DNA of 64,000 nucleotides from Terfezia claveryi (Eukaryota > Ascomycota > Pezizomycetes > Pezizales > Pezizaceae): positions 81,484-145,483 of the forward strand of contig WHUX01000136.1 in NCBI GenBank assembly GCA_015179025.1, written 5' to 3'. Every line of letters starts with the position of its first letter. The first letter of the stretch is position 1. Below the pieces are notes generated by a model. It saw only the letters and a program-made list of their open reading frames with translations. It made no database searches and was not told where the DNA came from. Made by a program: the position numbers and the translations under genes. Below are positions 1 to 13,800 of this stretch, one piece after another.

Positions 1-91
1 AGCTGGGGCCCCGTAATTAACTCCTAACAACCCATTCTCTTGTCCTTCTCTGAAGTCCGCTCAATAGGAGACCTTTTTCATTTCTACAGCT

Positions 92-1476
92 ATGAGATCA
101 ACACTCATTACATTCCTCACTGTAGTCACCTTTGCAGCACAATTGCAATTGGGTGATGCATCCTACAATTCGTCATGCACGAAGGGTTACGCTACCACCT
201 CCGGATGGAAGAAAATCCAGACTTTGGTCTCTTTCGGTGACAGCTACACTGATGAATCCCGTCTCAATTACTTCCGAGACCATGGACACGCTCCACCAGT
301 GGGGTGGGTAGCACCTTTTGTAGGTTTCGGTCAACGCCTATTGTGTAACAGAACACCATGGCTAACAATTTGGCAATCCAGAACAATAGCACTTTTTCAG
401 GTGGGAAGTCATGGGCTAGAATGGCAGCAGAGTTGTCGGGTGTAAAGGTGAGTAATTTCTCCTCTCCACATTCAGCTTTACAGTGTCTTATAATTAATTT
501 AATTCTTATGACATAGCTCGACAACTATGCTGTTTCCGGCGCTGTTTGTTCAAACAACCTCACTCCGCGGATCTGGCAAACCATCATGCAACCTTTTCCC
601 TCGGTTGCCGAGTATGAGGTTCCAGCCTTCCTGGCCGACCATATCTCTGCCGAAACTGGATGCATTGACCTCAACCCTGCTACCACTGCCTACTCCATCT
701 GGATTGGCACTAACGACTTGGCTGGAAATGCTTTCCTCTCCGATGAGCATCTTCCTGGCAAGACTGTCACCGACTACACGGATTGTGTGTTTGCACAGAT
801 CAAGTCTCTTTACGACAACGCCGGAGCAAGGTACTTCATCTTGCAAAATCTTGCTCCATTGGATTTGAGTCCTCTCTACAACAGTGGCACTGATGGTAGT
901 CATCTATACATCCCAGCCAGTCGATATTACCCCACTAAGGCCAGGGATTTCCTTGGAAACGGGACCAAGGTTGAGGAGAAGATGAAAATATTAGTGAAGA
1001 CTACCAACGACATCTTCAAGTACAGAGCTATAGCGACAATATTAACCAAGGAGCTTCCAGGAGCCACCATTGCTTTATTCGATTCTCACTCATTGGTGAG
1101 TGATACTCAGATGACCCCTTCCCAATACATTCACTTATTATTAATATCTCATAGATCACCGACATCTATAACTCACCTGCCAAGTACCTCACTGGCCCCC
1201 CTCCACTCAATGTGACTGGCATGGTCGTTCAATGCTCTGAGCCAAACTTCAATAGTTGTAAGTTAACCTCTCACTCGTCCTGAGCACTTTGGTTCTATTC
1301 CACTGCTTGATACTGATTCTCAACCGATAGGCTACAACTACCGCGATAAAGAGAGGAATTCCTTCCTCTGGTATGACGAGCTCCACCCCTCAGAAGCCAC
1401 CATGAACATTGTTGCTAGGGAGGTGACAAAGCTTCTTGAGGGTTCCGACAGCCCTTATGTGAAAATTCTTAGGTAA
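92..1476 (+). CDS. Secreted GDSL/SGNH esterase, CE16-like acetylesterase, five exons, 373 aa
   Basis: Probable secreted carbohydrate acetylesterase removing acetyl groups from hemicellulose oligosaccharides. Exons join as 92-319, 382-447, 517-1095, 1155-1257 and 1331-1476; all four introns are GT..AG, and the first carries a GCTAAC branch point 15 nt before its end. The product starts with a hydrophobic signal peptide (about residues 1-23). It has all SGNH blocks: GDSY with nucleophile Ser51, Gly106 in VSGAVC, IGTND with Asn164, and DELH with Asp341 and His344. Length and motif spacing fit CE16. It is intact with no in-frame stops, unlike the repeats elsewhere. The intron model is mine. Family call is strong; substrate is inferred. 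Confidence 0.88.
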
Positions 1477-3543
1477 ATTTGTGGGTGTTGGAGGGTATAG
1501 GTGAATTTAGAACGACCTGAGTAATAACCTTTGTGTCCGCGCGCTGTACAATTTCTGGAAACTAGCTATGTATGAGCATTACACCAACTTTTTACATACA
1601 TAATTTGAGTAGGCGTCAAATGAATGTCTTTTAGGGCTTTCCCGGAGGAGAGTACTATGTCATCTTAGACCTATATATAGATTTCCAGATATGACTCGAT
1701 TAAATAAGAGATACATATATAGGGTGGCAAATACCTCGCGAGGTGATTCCAATAATCTACAAGATCATCAAGGCATCAGCCATTTCCAACATGGCGAACA
1801 GCAAGTTTATATCATTGCTACCTCTTCACATTTCACGGCATTTACATACATACACCTATATATACACATACCTATGATGCAAAGTCTTCATTGAGCATTA
1901 AACTGAATAATCGGTAGTTCACATCTTTGCACCGCTTTGGATGTCTCTCACGTGCTGCTTTATCGAAGCTGTGCTTTTAGCGTAGTTTAGACTTCCTTAA
2001 GAGGAAATCTGATAGTACCCGCTACGGTAATAGGCTATGACATGTGGACTTGGCATTTGTTATTTGGACGGGGAGAAGTTCTCCTAGGATGACGATGAAG
2101 GGGACATAAGATGAGAATAATGAGAAGAGAAGAGAGACATCACAGAGATGGCTGCATCAAAATCCATTGGTCACCAAGGCACTATAATTCAAACATCGAC
2201 GGACGTCCACAGCACAAGTAAGCCATATATACTGTATATATATAAATTCTTGGTCCACTACGGAATTGAAACCTTTAAGTAAAATTCTTCTTCACAGCAA
2301 TAGTACACACTTCAACGCAACATACCAGACATATCCCGCTCTTACTATTGCGGTATTCATTCAGATCAGTTTCCACCTCTCCCCCTCCCAGGTTCCCTCC
2401 AACTCGAAATGCAATTGAATCATTCTCTGGTATTACTGCGGGTACTAAGTTTGAAGAGAGTTATTTGCATACAATAAGTAAATTAATCTCAACTGACCTT
2501 AATTTCCTTATAATCCAATTCAAGTACATACATGGTGAGAAGCCTCTCCAAGCAGGCATTAAATGAATATGAGCTGCGCAATGATGCCACTGGTAAATTT
2601 TAATTGCTGCCAAAAAAAAAAAAAAAAAAAAAAAAAAATGGTTGGGAAACGAGTGGTTTTGGAAACAATAGCTTAAATGCGTGCAGCAGGAAAAAGAACA
2701 AGACCTATAGTACTATTATTAGTCAGGAGGTATCATGGAATTTCTCGTAGTGAAGTATGAGGTTTGAAAATTGAACAAGTAGAAAAATAGACTCGGTTTT
2801 TCCACACTCAATTTGCCCTTCATACATTGCCCCAGAAGTGACACATACGGTATCCGCATTCCGGAACGGTCCCTGCAAACTTCCGCAACGGACCAGAACA
2901 TATATATTATCAGGAAATCACAGACCTAATCTAATTTTTTTATTTTTCTTTTTATTTTTTTTTTCTATATCACCGGAGTAGGTGTTTGCATTGTACGTAC
3001 ATACATACATAACACGTCGAATATGAAACGGGACTTTCAAATAACTCAGGGATTATATGGTATGTCGAGTGGATAATAATTGCTTACATATACCTAGATA
3101 TAGACAAAAAGTGTTGGCGTGTCTGCAAAGTTCCACCTAGAGGTATTAATCGTTGTCTCCCACTTTGCTCCAGTGAGAACATAAATAAAAATTCTCAAAG
3201 CACAAGTGAGAGAAAACTCCTGCTGGATATGTTGGCTCAAACACCCAATGGTTTAAATATACTACAGATAAAAATAAATGACTCGTACAAGTACAATAAT
3301 CCATGTCCTTACGCAAATAAACAAAACCCAACCCAATCCAAAGCCTGTACATACTATCCTACAACCAGACTACGTCCCGCAGTCATGCATACTAGATATC
3401 TAACCCAGATTCCTGGATCACTAGCTCAAAGCCCAAGTCACAACCAAAACCCTGATTAACCGGGATATAGCCCGCCCCCCCCAGTTGCGCAATCCAATGA
3501 TTCCGTCTGACTCCACCTCCTGCCTCGCTATCCCTTCACCTTT
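1477..3543. other. Gene-poor spacer with poly(A) tract
   Basis: About 2 kb with no convincing coding region between the esterase and the GH55 gene. It holds a 27-nt poly(A) run at 2612-2638, T-rich tracts near 2935-2970 and ATAC microsatellite stretches near 2995-3010. Short ORFs here have no recognisable motifs. Confidence 0.6.
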
Positions 3544-6464
3544 TTACACATATCCACTATATGTCAGCCAAGCCATTATCGTGCTTGCGAATCCATAGTG
3601 GTTCTCAGCGCCTGGAATGAACCTTCCACCCTGTGGACAGATCATCTCAACTGCCGCCTTTGTAACAACATTATAGAACCATAAACAGGTGGACCCAACA
3701 GTCTCAATCATCTTATCCTGGCAGTTCTCCGTCTTCAAGCAGGTCTGAGTGTACTTGCTGAACCAAGAGTACAAACCACCTCCGTACAAGTAGATATTGC
3801 GAGAATCAAGAATCCTCAAGCCCCAAGAAATTGCACATGTAACCGAGCTGGCATCACAGTCAGAGAAGGTTGGGTCGCCGGGGAACTTTCCGACTGCGGT
3901 GGTAAATGGAGCTGGCGCCTTGGGGGTGTTCTGGTAGTAGGGGCTCTCGGTCTGGATCATACCCATGTAGAGGTCCCTGGCGTTGTTGAGCTGGTATTGG
4001 TAAAGAACGCAGTGCTCAGATGCAGTTCCGTACAACCATGTTGGCCCTTGGGACTCGATGAGGATACCGCGGGCGACATAGACATCGATTTGAGTTTGTG
4101 CGGGAATATCGAGGTCGTGGTCTGCAACCCAGGCCCAGACGTTCTCCAGGTATGCAGAAGATGTCGAGGTCAAGTGCAGCAACATGGACCCGGCGATACA
4201 CTTGGAGGCAACACTGCCAGTGAGCTTGGGGCAGTCCTTAGCGGTGAGCTGGGAACCGGTGGCACCGCCAATACGAAAATGAGAGTCCCACATTGCTGCA
4301 GATCCAGGGCTAGTCTGCTTAATATTCCACTGCATGAGAACGGCACCAGCAGTGCCACCACGAACAGTGAACATCATATCGGTGATTTCAATGACACCAG
4401 CTTCGTTAGGGTTTCCAACCTTGACCATGACCTTGGGATTATTCATGTCCGCAAACTTGGCACCAGAAGCCATGATCTGCGACCAAGCCTCTCCGACGAT
4501 CTTAGATTCGCAGGGAACAAAGATTGTGTCAGTGACAATGTAGGTACCCGCTGGAAACCAGACAATAGACTTGCCCGCCTGGGCAGAAAGAACAGCGTTG
4601 ATGGCTGCAGTATCATCGGTGCTGCCATCACCCTTTGCACCGCCATCTCGAACATTGTAGAAGCCAGAAGCTGGGACAGACTCGTATTGGGGTCTAGATC
4701 GCTCCAGGTATCCTCCGTTTGGACCACCAAGAAGACTTGAAGTGATAATTCTCTTTGGAGTGATGTCTCCTCCAGAGAGGAACTCACCAGTGCCAGCCGC
4801 ATTAGCATATATCTTTCCAATTCCCCATGAGTCAATAGTTTTAGTGCCACCGGCGAGCAAGGTGGCACCTCCGTTAATCTTCACGGCGTTTGGAACATCG
4901 GTAAGCTTAACGTTGTCGAGAACAAGGGCAGCTTGGGCAGTAGCGCCTCCATCGTTAGTGACAGTCTGGATAAGGAATGCGGTTTTGGTATCACGAATGC
5001 TGGAGTCCAAAAGGATGACGGAACCAGTGTTGCGGTCAGTAGGTGCACCCCCCAACAATGAAATACCAACTTTAGACCCCTGGATATCAAGTGACTTCCA
5101 AGTCCATGCCCAGTTCCAATGGATCTAAATGATTGCATTAGTCACAAGATCAATTTCCAACAGGGATCACGCTTACACACCTGAATGGCCGTATCGACAT
5201 TGGTGAATTTTAGATTGCGAGTAGTGAATTGCTGGTTTCCACAGTACATTCCATAGGCGCCACCGACGAAAGTCAGGTCGTAGATCATTCCACCACTGCA
5301 GGCCAATTATCAGCATGGACGTCCTAGTTGAGGAGGCAAAATTTGAAAAATGTTACTTACGATCCATTCTCCATGAAGATTCCCTGGTGGTTATTGCCAG
5401 CAACAGTAGAGGAGCGGAATTCAATGTTCTGGAGGGAAGTTCCTTGGGCAATCTGCCAGTGAATACCCGCAGGCTGAATATTTGGCACATCAGTGATGTC
5501 AACAATGAAGTTACGAATCTGTCGAAGGAAGTTGTTTTGATTCGTGTACTGTTGATAACTAGTCAGTAATTGTACATCTTCGATTCTCAATTCCAATATT
5601 GGCGCATACCCATTGGGCTCCCCCTCCGTTAGGAATGTAAGGGTCGGTATCGATAACACCCAAACCCACGAAACTTGGGGCTGCCTTGATTACTGGGCGC
5701 GAGTTGGGCTAGAATAGCATAGTTAGCACATTGATCTAGGGCGAATAGGGCGAAGGCAGGAACTCACGTTTCCAATCAGCTGTGTATTGTACCATTGCTG
5801 AATGGAAGTAGAGACGAGGTAGGTACCGGGAGGGAAGTAAACGAGAGCGGGCGTATCAGTAGATGAACCACAGTCTTGCCCACATCGTTCCTGATCACTG
5901 ATAGCCTTATTGATTGCTGCAGTGTCATCTGTAACGCCGTCTCCCCTGGCACCATAGTCCTTGACGTTCCTCCATACCTATTGACAGAAAGTCAGCAAAG
6001 GAATCTGAAGAATCACAAAACCATGCACGTATATATAGATTGATGTCACATACCTTATAATCACCTGGGCCAAAAGCAGACTTCCCATGGGCGACGTCTT
6101 CCATCCAAAAGGCAGAATTCACCCTCTTCTTGAGTTCAGTTTCAGAAAGTTGCTCGGGCACAGCATCATACTCGGCAATCAAGGCTGCGGCCTCAGCAAC
6201 GTCGGCACTGGGAATGAGGCTGATGGTTCGTCCGAAGTTCAAGTCTCTGCGGAACAGTTGATTCTCAGAGAGACCGCGGGCAGCGCGGTGCTTGGCGTTT
6301 TCAATCACAAACTTGTTGCGGTACGCAGCTACGGTCTGTGCGGTAGCGACTAGCCGTCGCGCATTCCGGATGTGCGACGGCTCTTCGCCAGTGGGGGCCG
6401 CAGTGGTCAGGCATGAGAGGAGTATCAAGCCCACCAGGAGCTGTAAGCGAAAAAGAAAGGCCAT
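3544..6464 (-). CDS. GH55 exo-beta-1,3-glucanase, six exons, 867 aa
   Basis: Secreted glucan 1,3-beta-glucosidase acting on beta-1,3-glucan of fungal walls or laminarin. Exons (minus strand) are 6464-6054, 5977-5768, 5708-5610, 5548-5361, 5295-5181 and 5124-3544, joined by introns of 76, 59, 61, 65 and 56 bp with GT..AG ends. The joined frame has no stop. A signal peptide covers about residues 1-23, followed by a pro-like region with a dibasic RR. Two pectate-lyase-3-type beta-helix modules each open with the same signature: [19 protein letters not shown] near residue 142 and [20 protein letters not shown] near 498. The conserved WLYGTASEH segment near residue 700 is typical of GH55, and its Glu lies in the likely active site. 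Length matches the family. Intact single-copy gene. Confidence 0.93.
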
Positions 6465-9400
6465 CGTAAATTAGAATTGGGAATTTGACGAATTCGAGGG
6501 TCGTTAAGATGCCCGGTGCTGTCCTGTAGAAGGAGTGAGGTACCGATCCAACCACGGGGGTGGGAACGGGCACCATTATATACTCGTGCTCGTATGTCTC
6601 GGGGTAATTACCATAGCTCTTAGAATCAGCAGGCCTAGGTGAACGACGTTTGGAGACACTATTCAACTTTCACCGCGCTGATCATCGATATCGACGGAAC
6701 CATTCTGGTTTGTCCGCTTGCAATTGTGGCATGTGCATATGGCGAGGGCCTTAGACGAAATGAAGCTCAAATGACTGGTGGATCTTTCCGTGCCATGGCC
6801 AGCACGCAGGAAATACGAGGGGGTCCTGTTTGATTATTACAAGGTACCAAACTTCCATGCAAATACCCCTAGTGGAGGATACATTAGGAGCATGCTATAC
6901 TCTGTTATTTTGGGCTATTCTGGCGATACAATAGCCTGGCCTGTGTGCGGACTTTCACTGACAAATTATTGGAGGCGCTGGGGGTGCTACATATATCAAA
7001 TTGAAACGTCTGGTGCTGGTCTAAGGTTTCAGTAGAGCAAAAGCCTTTTCTCACAATTCTCGAAATTTAATCCTTCCTTACATACAGCTGCCAGACATTT
7101 GTACACTTCATTCGAACCAATACCTAGATTTACACGATAGCATCGTGGAATCTAGGTACACATCGATACGCCCAATAGAGAGCAACCGCACCCATCCTCC
7201 TAGATATGGCCTTTGTTGTCAGGGACCATCTGTGGGTAGTTGTTTGATCAAATGCAGGGATACACCAAAGCAAATCTGTTACAATCTATAGGAGCTCATC
7301 TGAATTTGACTATCCTCTGTGGATGAATGTTGAAAGGCAAAACGTTTCTGTTGTTGGATGTCCCTGATCGCCAGACGACAAGTCATCCCTGGAGCTTTGT
7401 GAACCAGACTAAGCTTTCTGCTATCCAATCACAACCCATGTTAGCTAGTCCACCATTGGTCCGCTTGGCGGTGCGGATAGATTTCAAGACCTTTAGCCAT
7501 CTAATGTGGTCGTAACAAGGGTTAGCAAAACTGCCTGCATCCAGGAACACGCAGAATCCATGGATGCATCTGGACTCCGAGACTCTGTTTAGCTCATTAT
7601 TCCGGAGACCGTTATGTACGGGGGTTGGTATCTTCCTCACATTTCGGATGACTCTCCTGATCCAGTGTTTACACATGTGTGTTTTTGTTGAACCCTGTAT
7701 TCACCCAAACCAACCCCTTGAATCGAACAAGTGCAATTGCACGGCCGCATGAGTGATGAAGTCAGTGAACTACAATGCAATACATATAGCAAGCGCTGAT
7801 GTCCGTCTAGTTTCAAAAGGGAACTCGCCTGTCCCAGGAATAATCTATCAACGGCAAAATTTAAATTACAACGGCACCTAGCTGCAACCAGCTACAGTAG
7901 AGTATCGGGCGGAATTTACGTATGTAGTTCTTGCCGGCGCAAATTACATAAGTAACCCGTTAACGTTGAGTAGCTAGTATAGTCCGGTTAACGTTCAGCC
8001 AAACTAGCTAATTATTGGTTAGAGCTGTTGATATACGTACGAGAGTAGTACAGAGTCGGAAAACAAATATTGATGACAGCCATTCATAAGTGCATTACCC
8101 CACACGCTACCGTCCGTTACAGACGACAAGTTAAGGTTTGCGGAAGCTGAGTGCCAACCAGACTAGGAAGCTGATAGAACCCCAACCCAATTCCAACCTC
8201 ATAGCTACCGGTACTTCTTAGTAGTACCCATAACTTTTCATAGTTAATTTATTGATCCATCTTTTCTCTCGAGCGTGGTGCGCTTCGTATGTATAAAAAT
8301 ACATAGCGTTGCACTATATTTGAGAACGCTGTTATACCAAGGTATATGAAATGCCGTTGGAATGCCATGGAGCCCCAGCAGATATCCATCTTGCCCCTTT
8401 GGTGCCCTCCAAGGTACCGTAGTCTGATGTTGGTGTGAGACTACAATGGTAGGCTACGAAACTTGAAGCCTGCAGCTGCACAAAGTTGTGTAGTCTCGTG
8501 CCGTGAAACATGAAGGTAAAACCACCTGACTGAAGTAGGCAAGGCCGTGGCCAAACGAGATATCAAGGGAATTGTCAACTGAGACATTCGCGGGTTGCCG
8601 TAACTAGCAATGTTGACTATAGTCACAGAATGGACTCATTATGGAATTATCGTGAGAATATATTTACGGACGAGAGTTCGAGACGCTTGTTCCTACTTGA
8701 CTATCTAGCACACTTGCGCATTGAAAATTGTGTCATGTTATGCATCAACTTCAAAACAGGAGAAAAACCAGCCGTGATGCATGATAGAGAGGTCGGATCA
8801 CTCTTTGAAAGAAGTGCAGGGTAGAACAGAACTACAATCTTGGGGCACGGGATAATCTGGGGACTGCGATTCCTAGTGTGTTGAGGGGGTTGGATGCCAT
8901 GCTGCAAGTCGAAGATCAAAAGCGGCTCAGGGAATAATAAGACTGCTGTATACCTAAATACTTTATACCATTTGCAAGTTACAATATCAATACTTAATCC
9001 CTGTCCGTGATTTTGATAGTCACAAGTACTTATTACGGTACTAGGTAGGACTGTAAGAAGTTCCCGGGGGAAACAGCTCGAGTACTAGGCTCGGCCCCAG
9101 CTATAGTAATGGCGGGGGATTGCAAAAAATGACAACTCCCATAATCGGAATATTGTACGTATATCGGCCAATCCTTATTATTTCTGCCAGGCAGTTGTAC
9201 TGTGCCTCGTTATCGATTGTAGGTGATTAAGTAGCCTCCAATCGGTGGTATATTAGTTGTAGTCTTGTTTGACTCAAGTGGGTCCACTATCGTTTGATCA
9301 TACGCTATGCGTGCACAATTGTTATTGGGAAAACCTCGTCAACGATCACATGGTGCCTCTCCGTTTTTGGTAGGAGTTCTCTACATTAGTACGAGTCGCC

Positions 9401-10329
9401 GCTAACACCTAGGCCTCTCCAGAAGATCAATCACCCTCATTCACCGCTTCGTAGCAAGCCAGACTAGCATAGGTTGGCATACCAGTAGCTTTTATCCAAA
9501 TTGTTGCGGGAAATGTCTTGTGATTGAAATTTTAAACCGGGTGCGGGATGCCTTGGTAGATCTCATGTGACTCGCTTGGGGTACATAGCCCTCGAAATGC
9601 CTTACAACCGTCCTTCACTATCCAGATACAGGTACTGATAACTACGGTAAGTAGTCTTGCAGAGGCATCGAACTAGGTAGGCCACATCGTTCCTTCCGAA
9701 TGCTATTGATTTCATACTCGTCGTACTATAATTCATCCTCACATGTTAATAGGGTCTCGCTACGTAACCGAATAAAGATCAACAGATGTACACATGAGGT
9801 ACTACCGCATCATGTCTACCAATAATCTTTAGGGTGTGACTCACATTAAACAAAATATGTACCATGCGTCAAAAGGTTATTTGGACACTTTCAACATCAC
9901 AGCGAAAATTAATGCTCTTGACCCCAATAACCTACCAATAATATTTTCCAAGCTTCAAGAAAAAAGGGCTGCTTCCTGATCTAGTGGTTCACATATACCG
10001 GTAGTATCCGTACATGCACAAACTTAGAGTAGTGGATAATCGACAAATTTTTCCAAGGCAAAATTTTTTCTAAATCCGGGATTTCACCAGTTTACACCAT
10101 TTGTAGAGTACTCCTCTTATATCTGGGGAGGATATCATAATTTTCTATTCTGATATAGCTTTTGATAATAAATCAATATTACGGTGCCAAGGTCAACTGT
10201 TTCCCTTTCGAGTCGGGTTAGTTGTTCCCTCAATATCCTATTCTCGCTGTGACGAAGTATATAACACATGCTTTCTCTAGTGCATAGAACAACATTCTTG
10301 AGCGTAACAATTATTCTCCTTGAGCAGCA
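6465..10329. other. No gene recognised; spacer left of the large element
   Basis: Nearly 4 kb with only short ORFs lacking recognisable domains. The part next to 6464 should contain the GH55 promoter. A near-identical pair of GTTAACGTT words near 7960-8000 and many TAC/TAG-rich stretches suggest old, eroded repeat sequence, but no element boundary could be set. Confidence 0.55.
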
Positions 10330-10347
10330 GATGGTAGCTCCCATCTG

Positions 10348-10487
10348 TTCTCGGTCCCAGACTCTTGGCGGTGATAACTTTTATCTGCAAGAGTCTGGTA
10401 CTAAACTGCTCCGAAACTGCACGCGCTAGCATCTCCGAGCGTTTTGAGCTCGGAGATGCTAGCGTGTGCATAGCCTGTTTTCGGAGC
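10348..10487 (+). repeat. Left inverted end of the 14 kb element, with hairpin
   Basis: Contains a nearly perfect hairpin: arms 10419-10440 and 10448-10469 (22 nt, one mismatch) with a 7-nt loop. It is enclosed by CTCCGAAA (10409-10416) and TTTCGGAGC (10479-10487). Further out CCAGACTCTT (10357-10366) pairs with AAGAGTCTGG (10389-10398). The same order of words occurs inverted at 24175-24345. A further small hairpin, CAGATGG / CCATCTG, lies just outside near 10328-10347. Confidence 0.68.
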
Positions 10488-10629
10488 TACTAGCATTGTT
10501 TTGAGCTGCATATTTTATAAGCATACACAATTGTCATAATGACAACAGCAGAATAAATGTCTACCAAAACATTTGATTGCGGATGCATTTGTTTGGGATT
10601 TCGTTCATTTAGTGCATTGTATATTATCT

Positions 10630-10672
10630 CTAGTTTTGAGAGTTGGACAGGATTTGGTTTGACTCTCGATTT
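10630..10672 (+). repeat. Single hairpin motif, left copy
   Basis: An isolated, diverged copy of the GAGAGT..GGATTTTGGTT..ACTCTC hairpin that is tandemly arrayed at 16.5-17.1 kb. A further copy in the opposite orientation lies at 20582-20625. Confidence 0.6.
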
Positions 10673-10891
10673 GAAATATGCTCTGCTACGTATTATCTCT
10701 ACATTTCAGATCTTTTGGTACTCTCCATGAGCTATTCACATCGAACCTCAGAATCCAGTCATTAGTGCATGTTTCTATAGTGTAGCAAGCTCAATATCAA
10801 TCAAAAGTGGCATCTACTAATGGACCTTTCCTCTAAAAAGCTAATAATATACTACTAATGAGCCAAGAAATAAAAAATTAATCTTATGTCA

Positions 10892-13800
10892 TTACTCCGG
10901 CATCAGATCATCATCATTATCCACCTCTTCATTCATTGATAGCATCTTTTGTCCACTACAACAAGCCTACCCAACCCCTTTATCCTCTATCACTGGACTT
11001 TTTGTTGAATTTACCTGCTCCTTATCCCCACCCGGAATTGTAACTGTACTGGCCCCAACTTCCCCCTGATCAACTTCCTCCTAATCAACTTCCCCCTGAT
11101 CAACTTCCTCCTAATCAACTTCCCCCTGATCCTCCATCACAGGACTTGTAGTTGAATTTACCTCACCCTTGTCCCCACCTGGAATTGTAAGTATATTCGC
11201 TATTCTCGAATTATCCGAGGCTACAATTTGAGAATTAGACCCAGATCTATCATGATTATGACGTAGTTCTTTGTTCCTCCCCCCTTGCCATTTCTTCTGA
11301 GGTATAAGGCTTCCACTTCTTGCCCTGAGCCTATCTTCCTTTCCCTTGGCTCTATCCCTTCCCTCTTCATTTTCCCGACACCTTCCCCGATCATGATCTC
11401 CTTCACGCTGGTCTCCACGTCTAGAGGAACTATAATCACCCCAATGACGATATCTGACTAGATGGTCAGTATAATGTCGATCGCCATCCTTTCTGCTACT
11501 CGAATAATGGATCTTCTGTCAAGGTTATGGTAATCACCGCTTTCAGGTGAATACCAGTCAGAATTATCATTATCATATCCAGCGCAACCTTCCTGGCATT
11601 CACTTCTATAGTAACCGCTTCCTTGTCGGCCATCTCTATATTCTTCCCTTCCACGCTTTAGTTCTCCCCTTCCACACTTTGGTCCTTGAGTGTAACCATC
11701 TCTACGGCTTCTTCCATATTTGTAGTCATCCACATAGTCCTCTTCTTCATCTCCGCCACTCATGCTTTCTTTATCGGGACTCTAATTCCTGGTTTTCAAA
11801 AAGCCACGGCCGCCCCTTCTGTCCCTTACATCCCTTCGACCTTCCTCCTGAGCCTTAATCAATGCATCTGCATCTACAGTTTTCTCTCGCTTGATTACAG
11901 TCTTCTCGGGCTTAATTTTGCGTTGAATGAGAAATTAGGACTAACTTCTACACTTTCCTTGCACTAAAAGTCCCTTTGGCACCTAGGAGTCTCATTTACA
12001 GTCAATCCAATGGTAGCGCTACCCAAGTGAGCCAATCTTCTGCCACCTCTAGCAAGGGTTCTAGCAGCACTTATTCTGGCATTCTTTTGTTGCGCAGCCC
12101 ACTCTTTTGTGTCTGCAAATTTCTTCCGCTCTTTGTGAGCTTCTTCAATCTTATTATTCAACTCTTGCCTCAGCAAATTCAGCCTTTCCATGGATTGAAT
12201 AGCCTCGTCCATCGAGAGCTGCAACTCCGTGACTACGTGCTTATATCTTTCAATTTTTTTGTCGACTAGCAAGTATAGTTCATTATTGCGGTTTACAATC
12301 TCCTGACAAGCTAGCGCTGCCCATTGTACATACCTCATAAGTCCCATCAATGTGATCCTAATTGCCTCACCTAACACATAACTACCAAATAGATACATCA
12401 GCATGACTCTCCATCAAACCCCTAATTAGAAGAAACAAAAGACTTACTTTGCTATATCCGCTAAACTCAAACTAGGCCTCAACAGTTCAGTGATCCGATT
12501 GTCCAATACTCAATCTTCTTTGTTTTCCCTTTCGATCTCCATGAATTGAGCTAATGTAACTAGGCCCGATTTGGTCATTTTCTCTTCTCCAAAAGCTCCT
12601 ACTGTCTCTACACTAAACTCATTTCCTAGGTCTATAGGCATAACTGGAATGTGTTCAAGGCCTCCTTCGAGAAACTGTTGCTCTTCCCCTTTCATGAATT
12701 CGAAGAAATTTTTATCCTGTTGCCTCTCGAGAGCCACCACGTTTTCACCATCCTCTCTAGTAAGGTCAACAGTCTTCGCCGATTCATTTTGACCCCCATC
12801 ACTTCCATCACCATCCGCTACCTAAATAGTCTCTATATTCTGTTTCTCGGGTTTGTCTGGATTCTCCTCAATAACTTCACTTTCTTTTTCACTTCCATCT
12901 TTTTCTTTATCTGCATTCCCTCGGACTTGCTGGACGTCCCCACCATTATTCTCGAGTTTATTCCTACCAGAAGATCCAACCTTTCTTTCCTTCTCCACTT
13001 TTTCTTCAATTTTCTTGATTATTACATGATACTCTTCACAATTTGGATGTGCTGTATAGGTCGTAGCACTTGACTCCTAAGCAGTTACAAACAGTGGCCG
13101 CTCTGCCTTTGGTACCAACAAAGACCACTCACTAACATCTCGCGATGCTGTTGCATCAAAGATTCTAATTCGAGTGGTATTATTGATAGCTTGTTGGTTG
13201 ACCTTGCCTATACTTAGCACTGTGATGGCCCTGACCAGCATTGCAAGTGTAGAAAGCTGCAATTCTTGGTAAGAGCCTCTCGCAGCGCTATCAGTAGATC
13301 TTCTGAAATTTCCGAGTATGAGCCACAGTAGAGCATCTGTCACGAAGGTGACCAGGTACCAGATCGCATAATAATCCTGTAATACAAAACTAGTTAGCTT
13401 AATACCCCAATCAAGAGAATTCTGAACTACCTTATGTCCCAATTCCAACCAACTTTCCACATCTGTAACCTTGAGTTTAGATAAACGTAACTTTCTTCCC
13501 CTCTCACTATGCAGGATACGAGTATATTCCTTTTCAATAGTCCCATTGGTCCAATAGCATGCTAACTTCAACAAAACCTCGAAGAATCCGTTTTGTAATT
13601 GATTCTGGTAATCCAATAAAGTATGCTTCTCCAAGGTCACATCTATCATACCAGCTCTTGCTGGTCTAATGGTCTGGAGTATCTCTTCCAAGAATGAATC
13701 ACTAAAGTTGTGGACTTTATACCACACTATAGTGATCAACCATCCTGCTTTCGCTCTCCATTCTTCGGGACTCTAAAATGTATGTGGTCAGTGAAATCCA

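Noticed and set aside
2612..2638. Poly(A) tail of a LINE, SINE or processed gene copy
   Set aside because: No flanking direct repeat and no coding or promoter-like sequence upstream; treated as a homopolymer.
3997..4740. 247-codon plus-strand ORF
   Set aside because: Lies antisense to the intact GH55 exon and has no domain; a shadow of codon bias.
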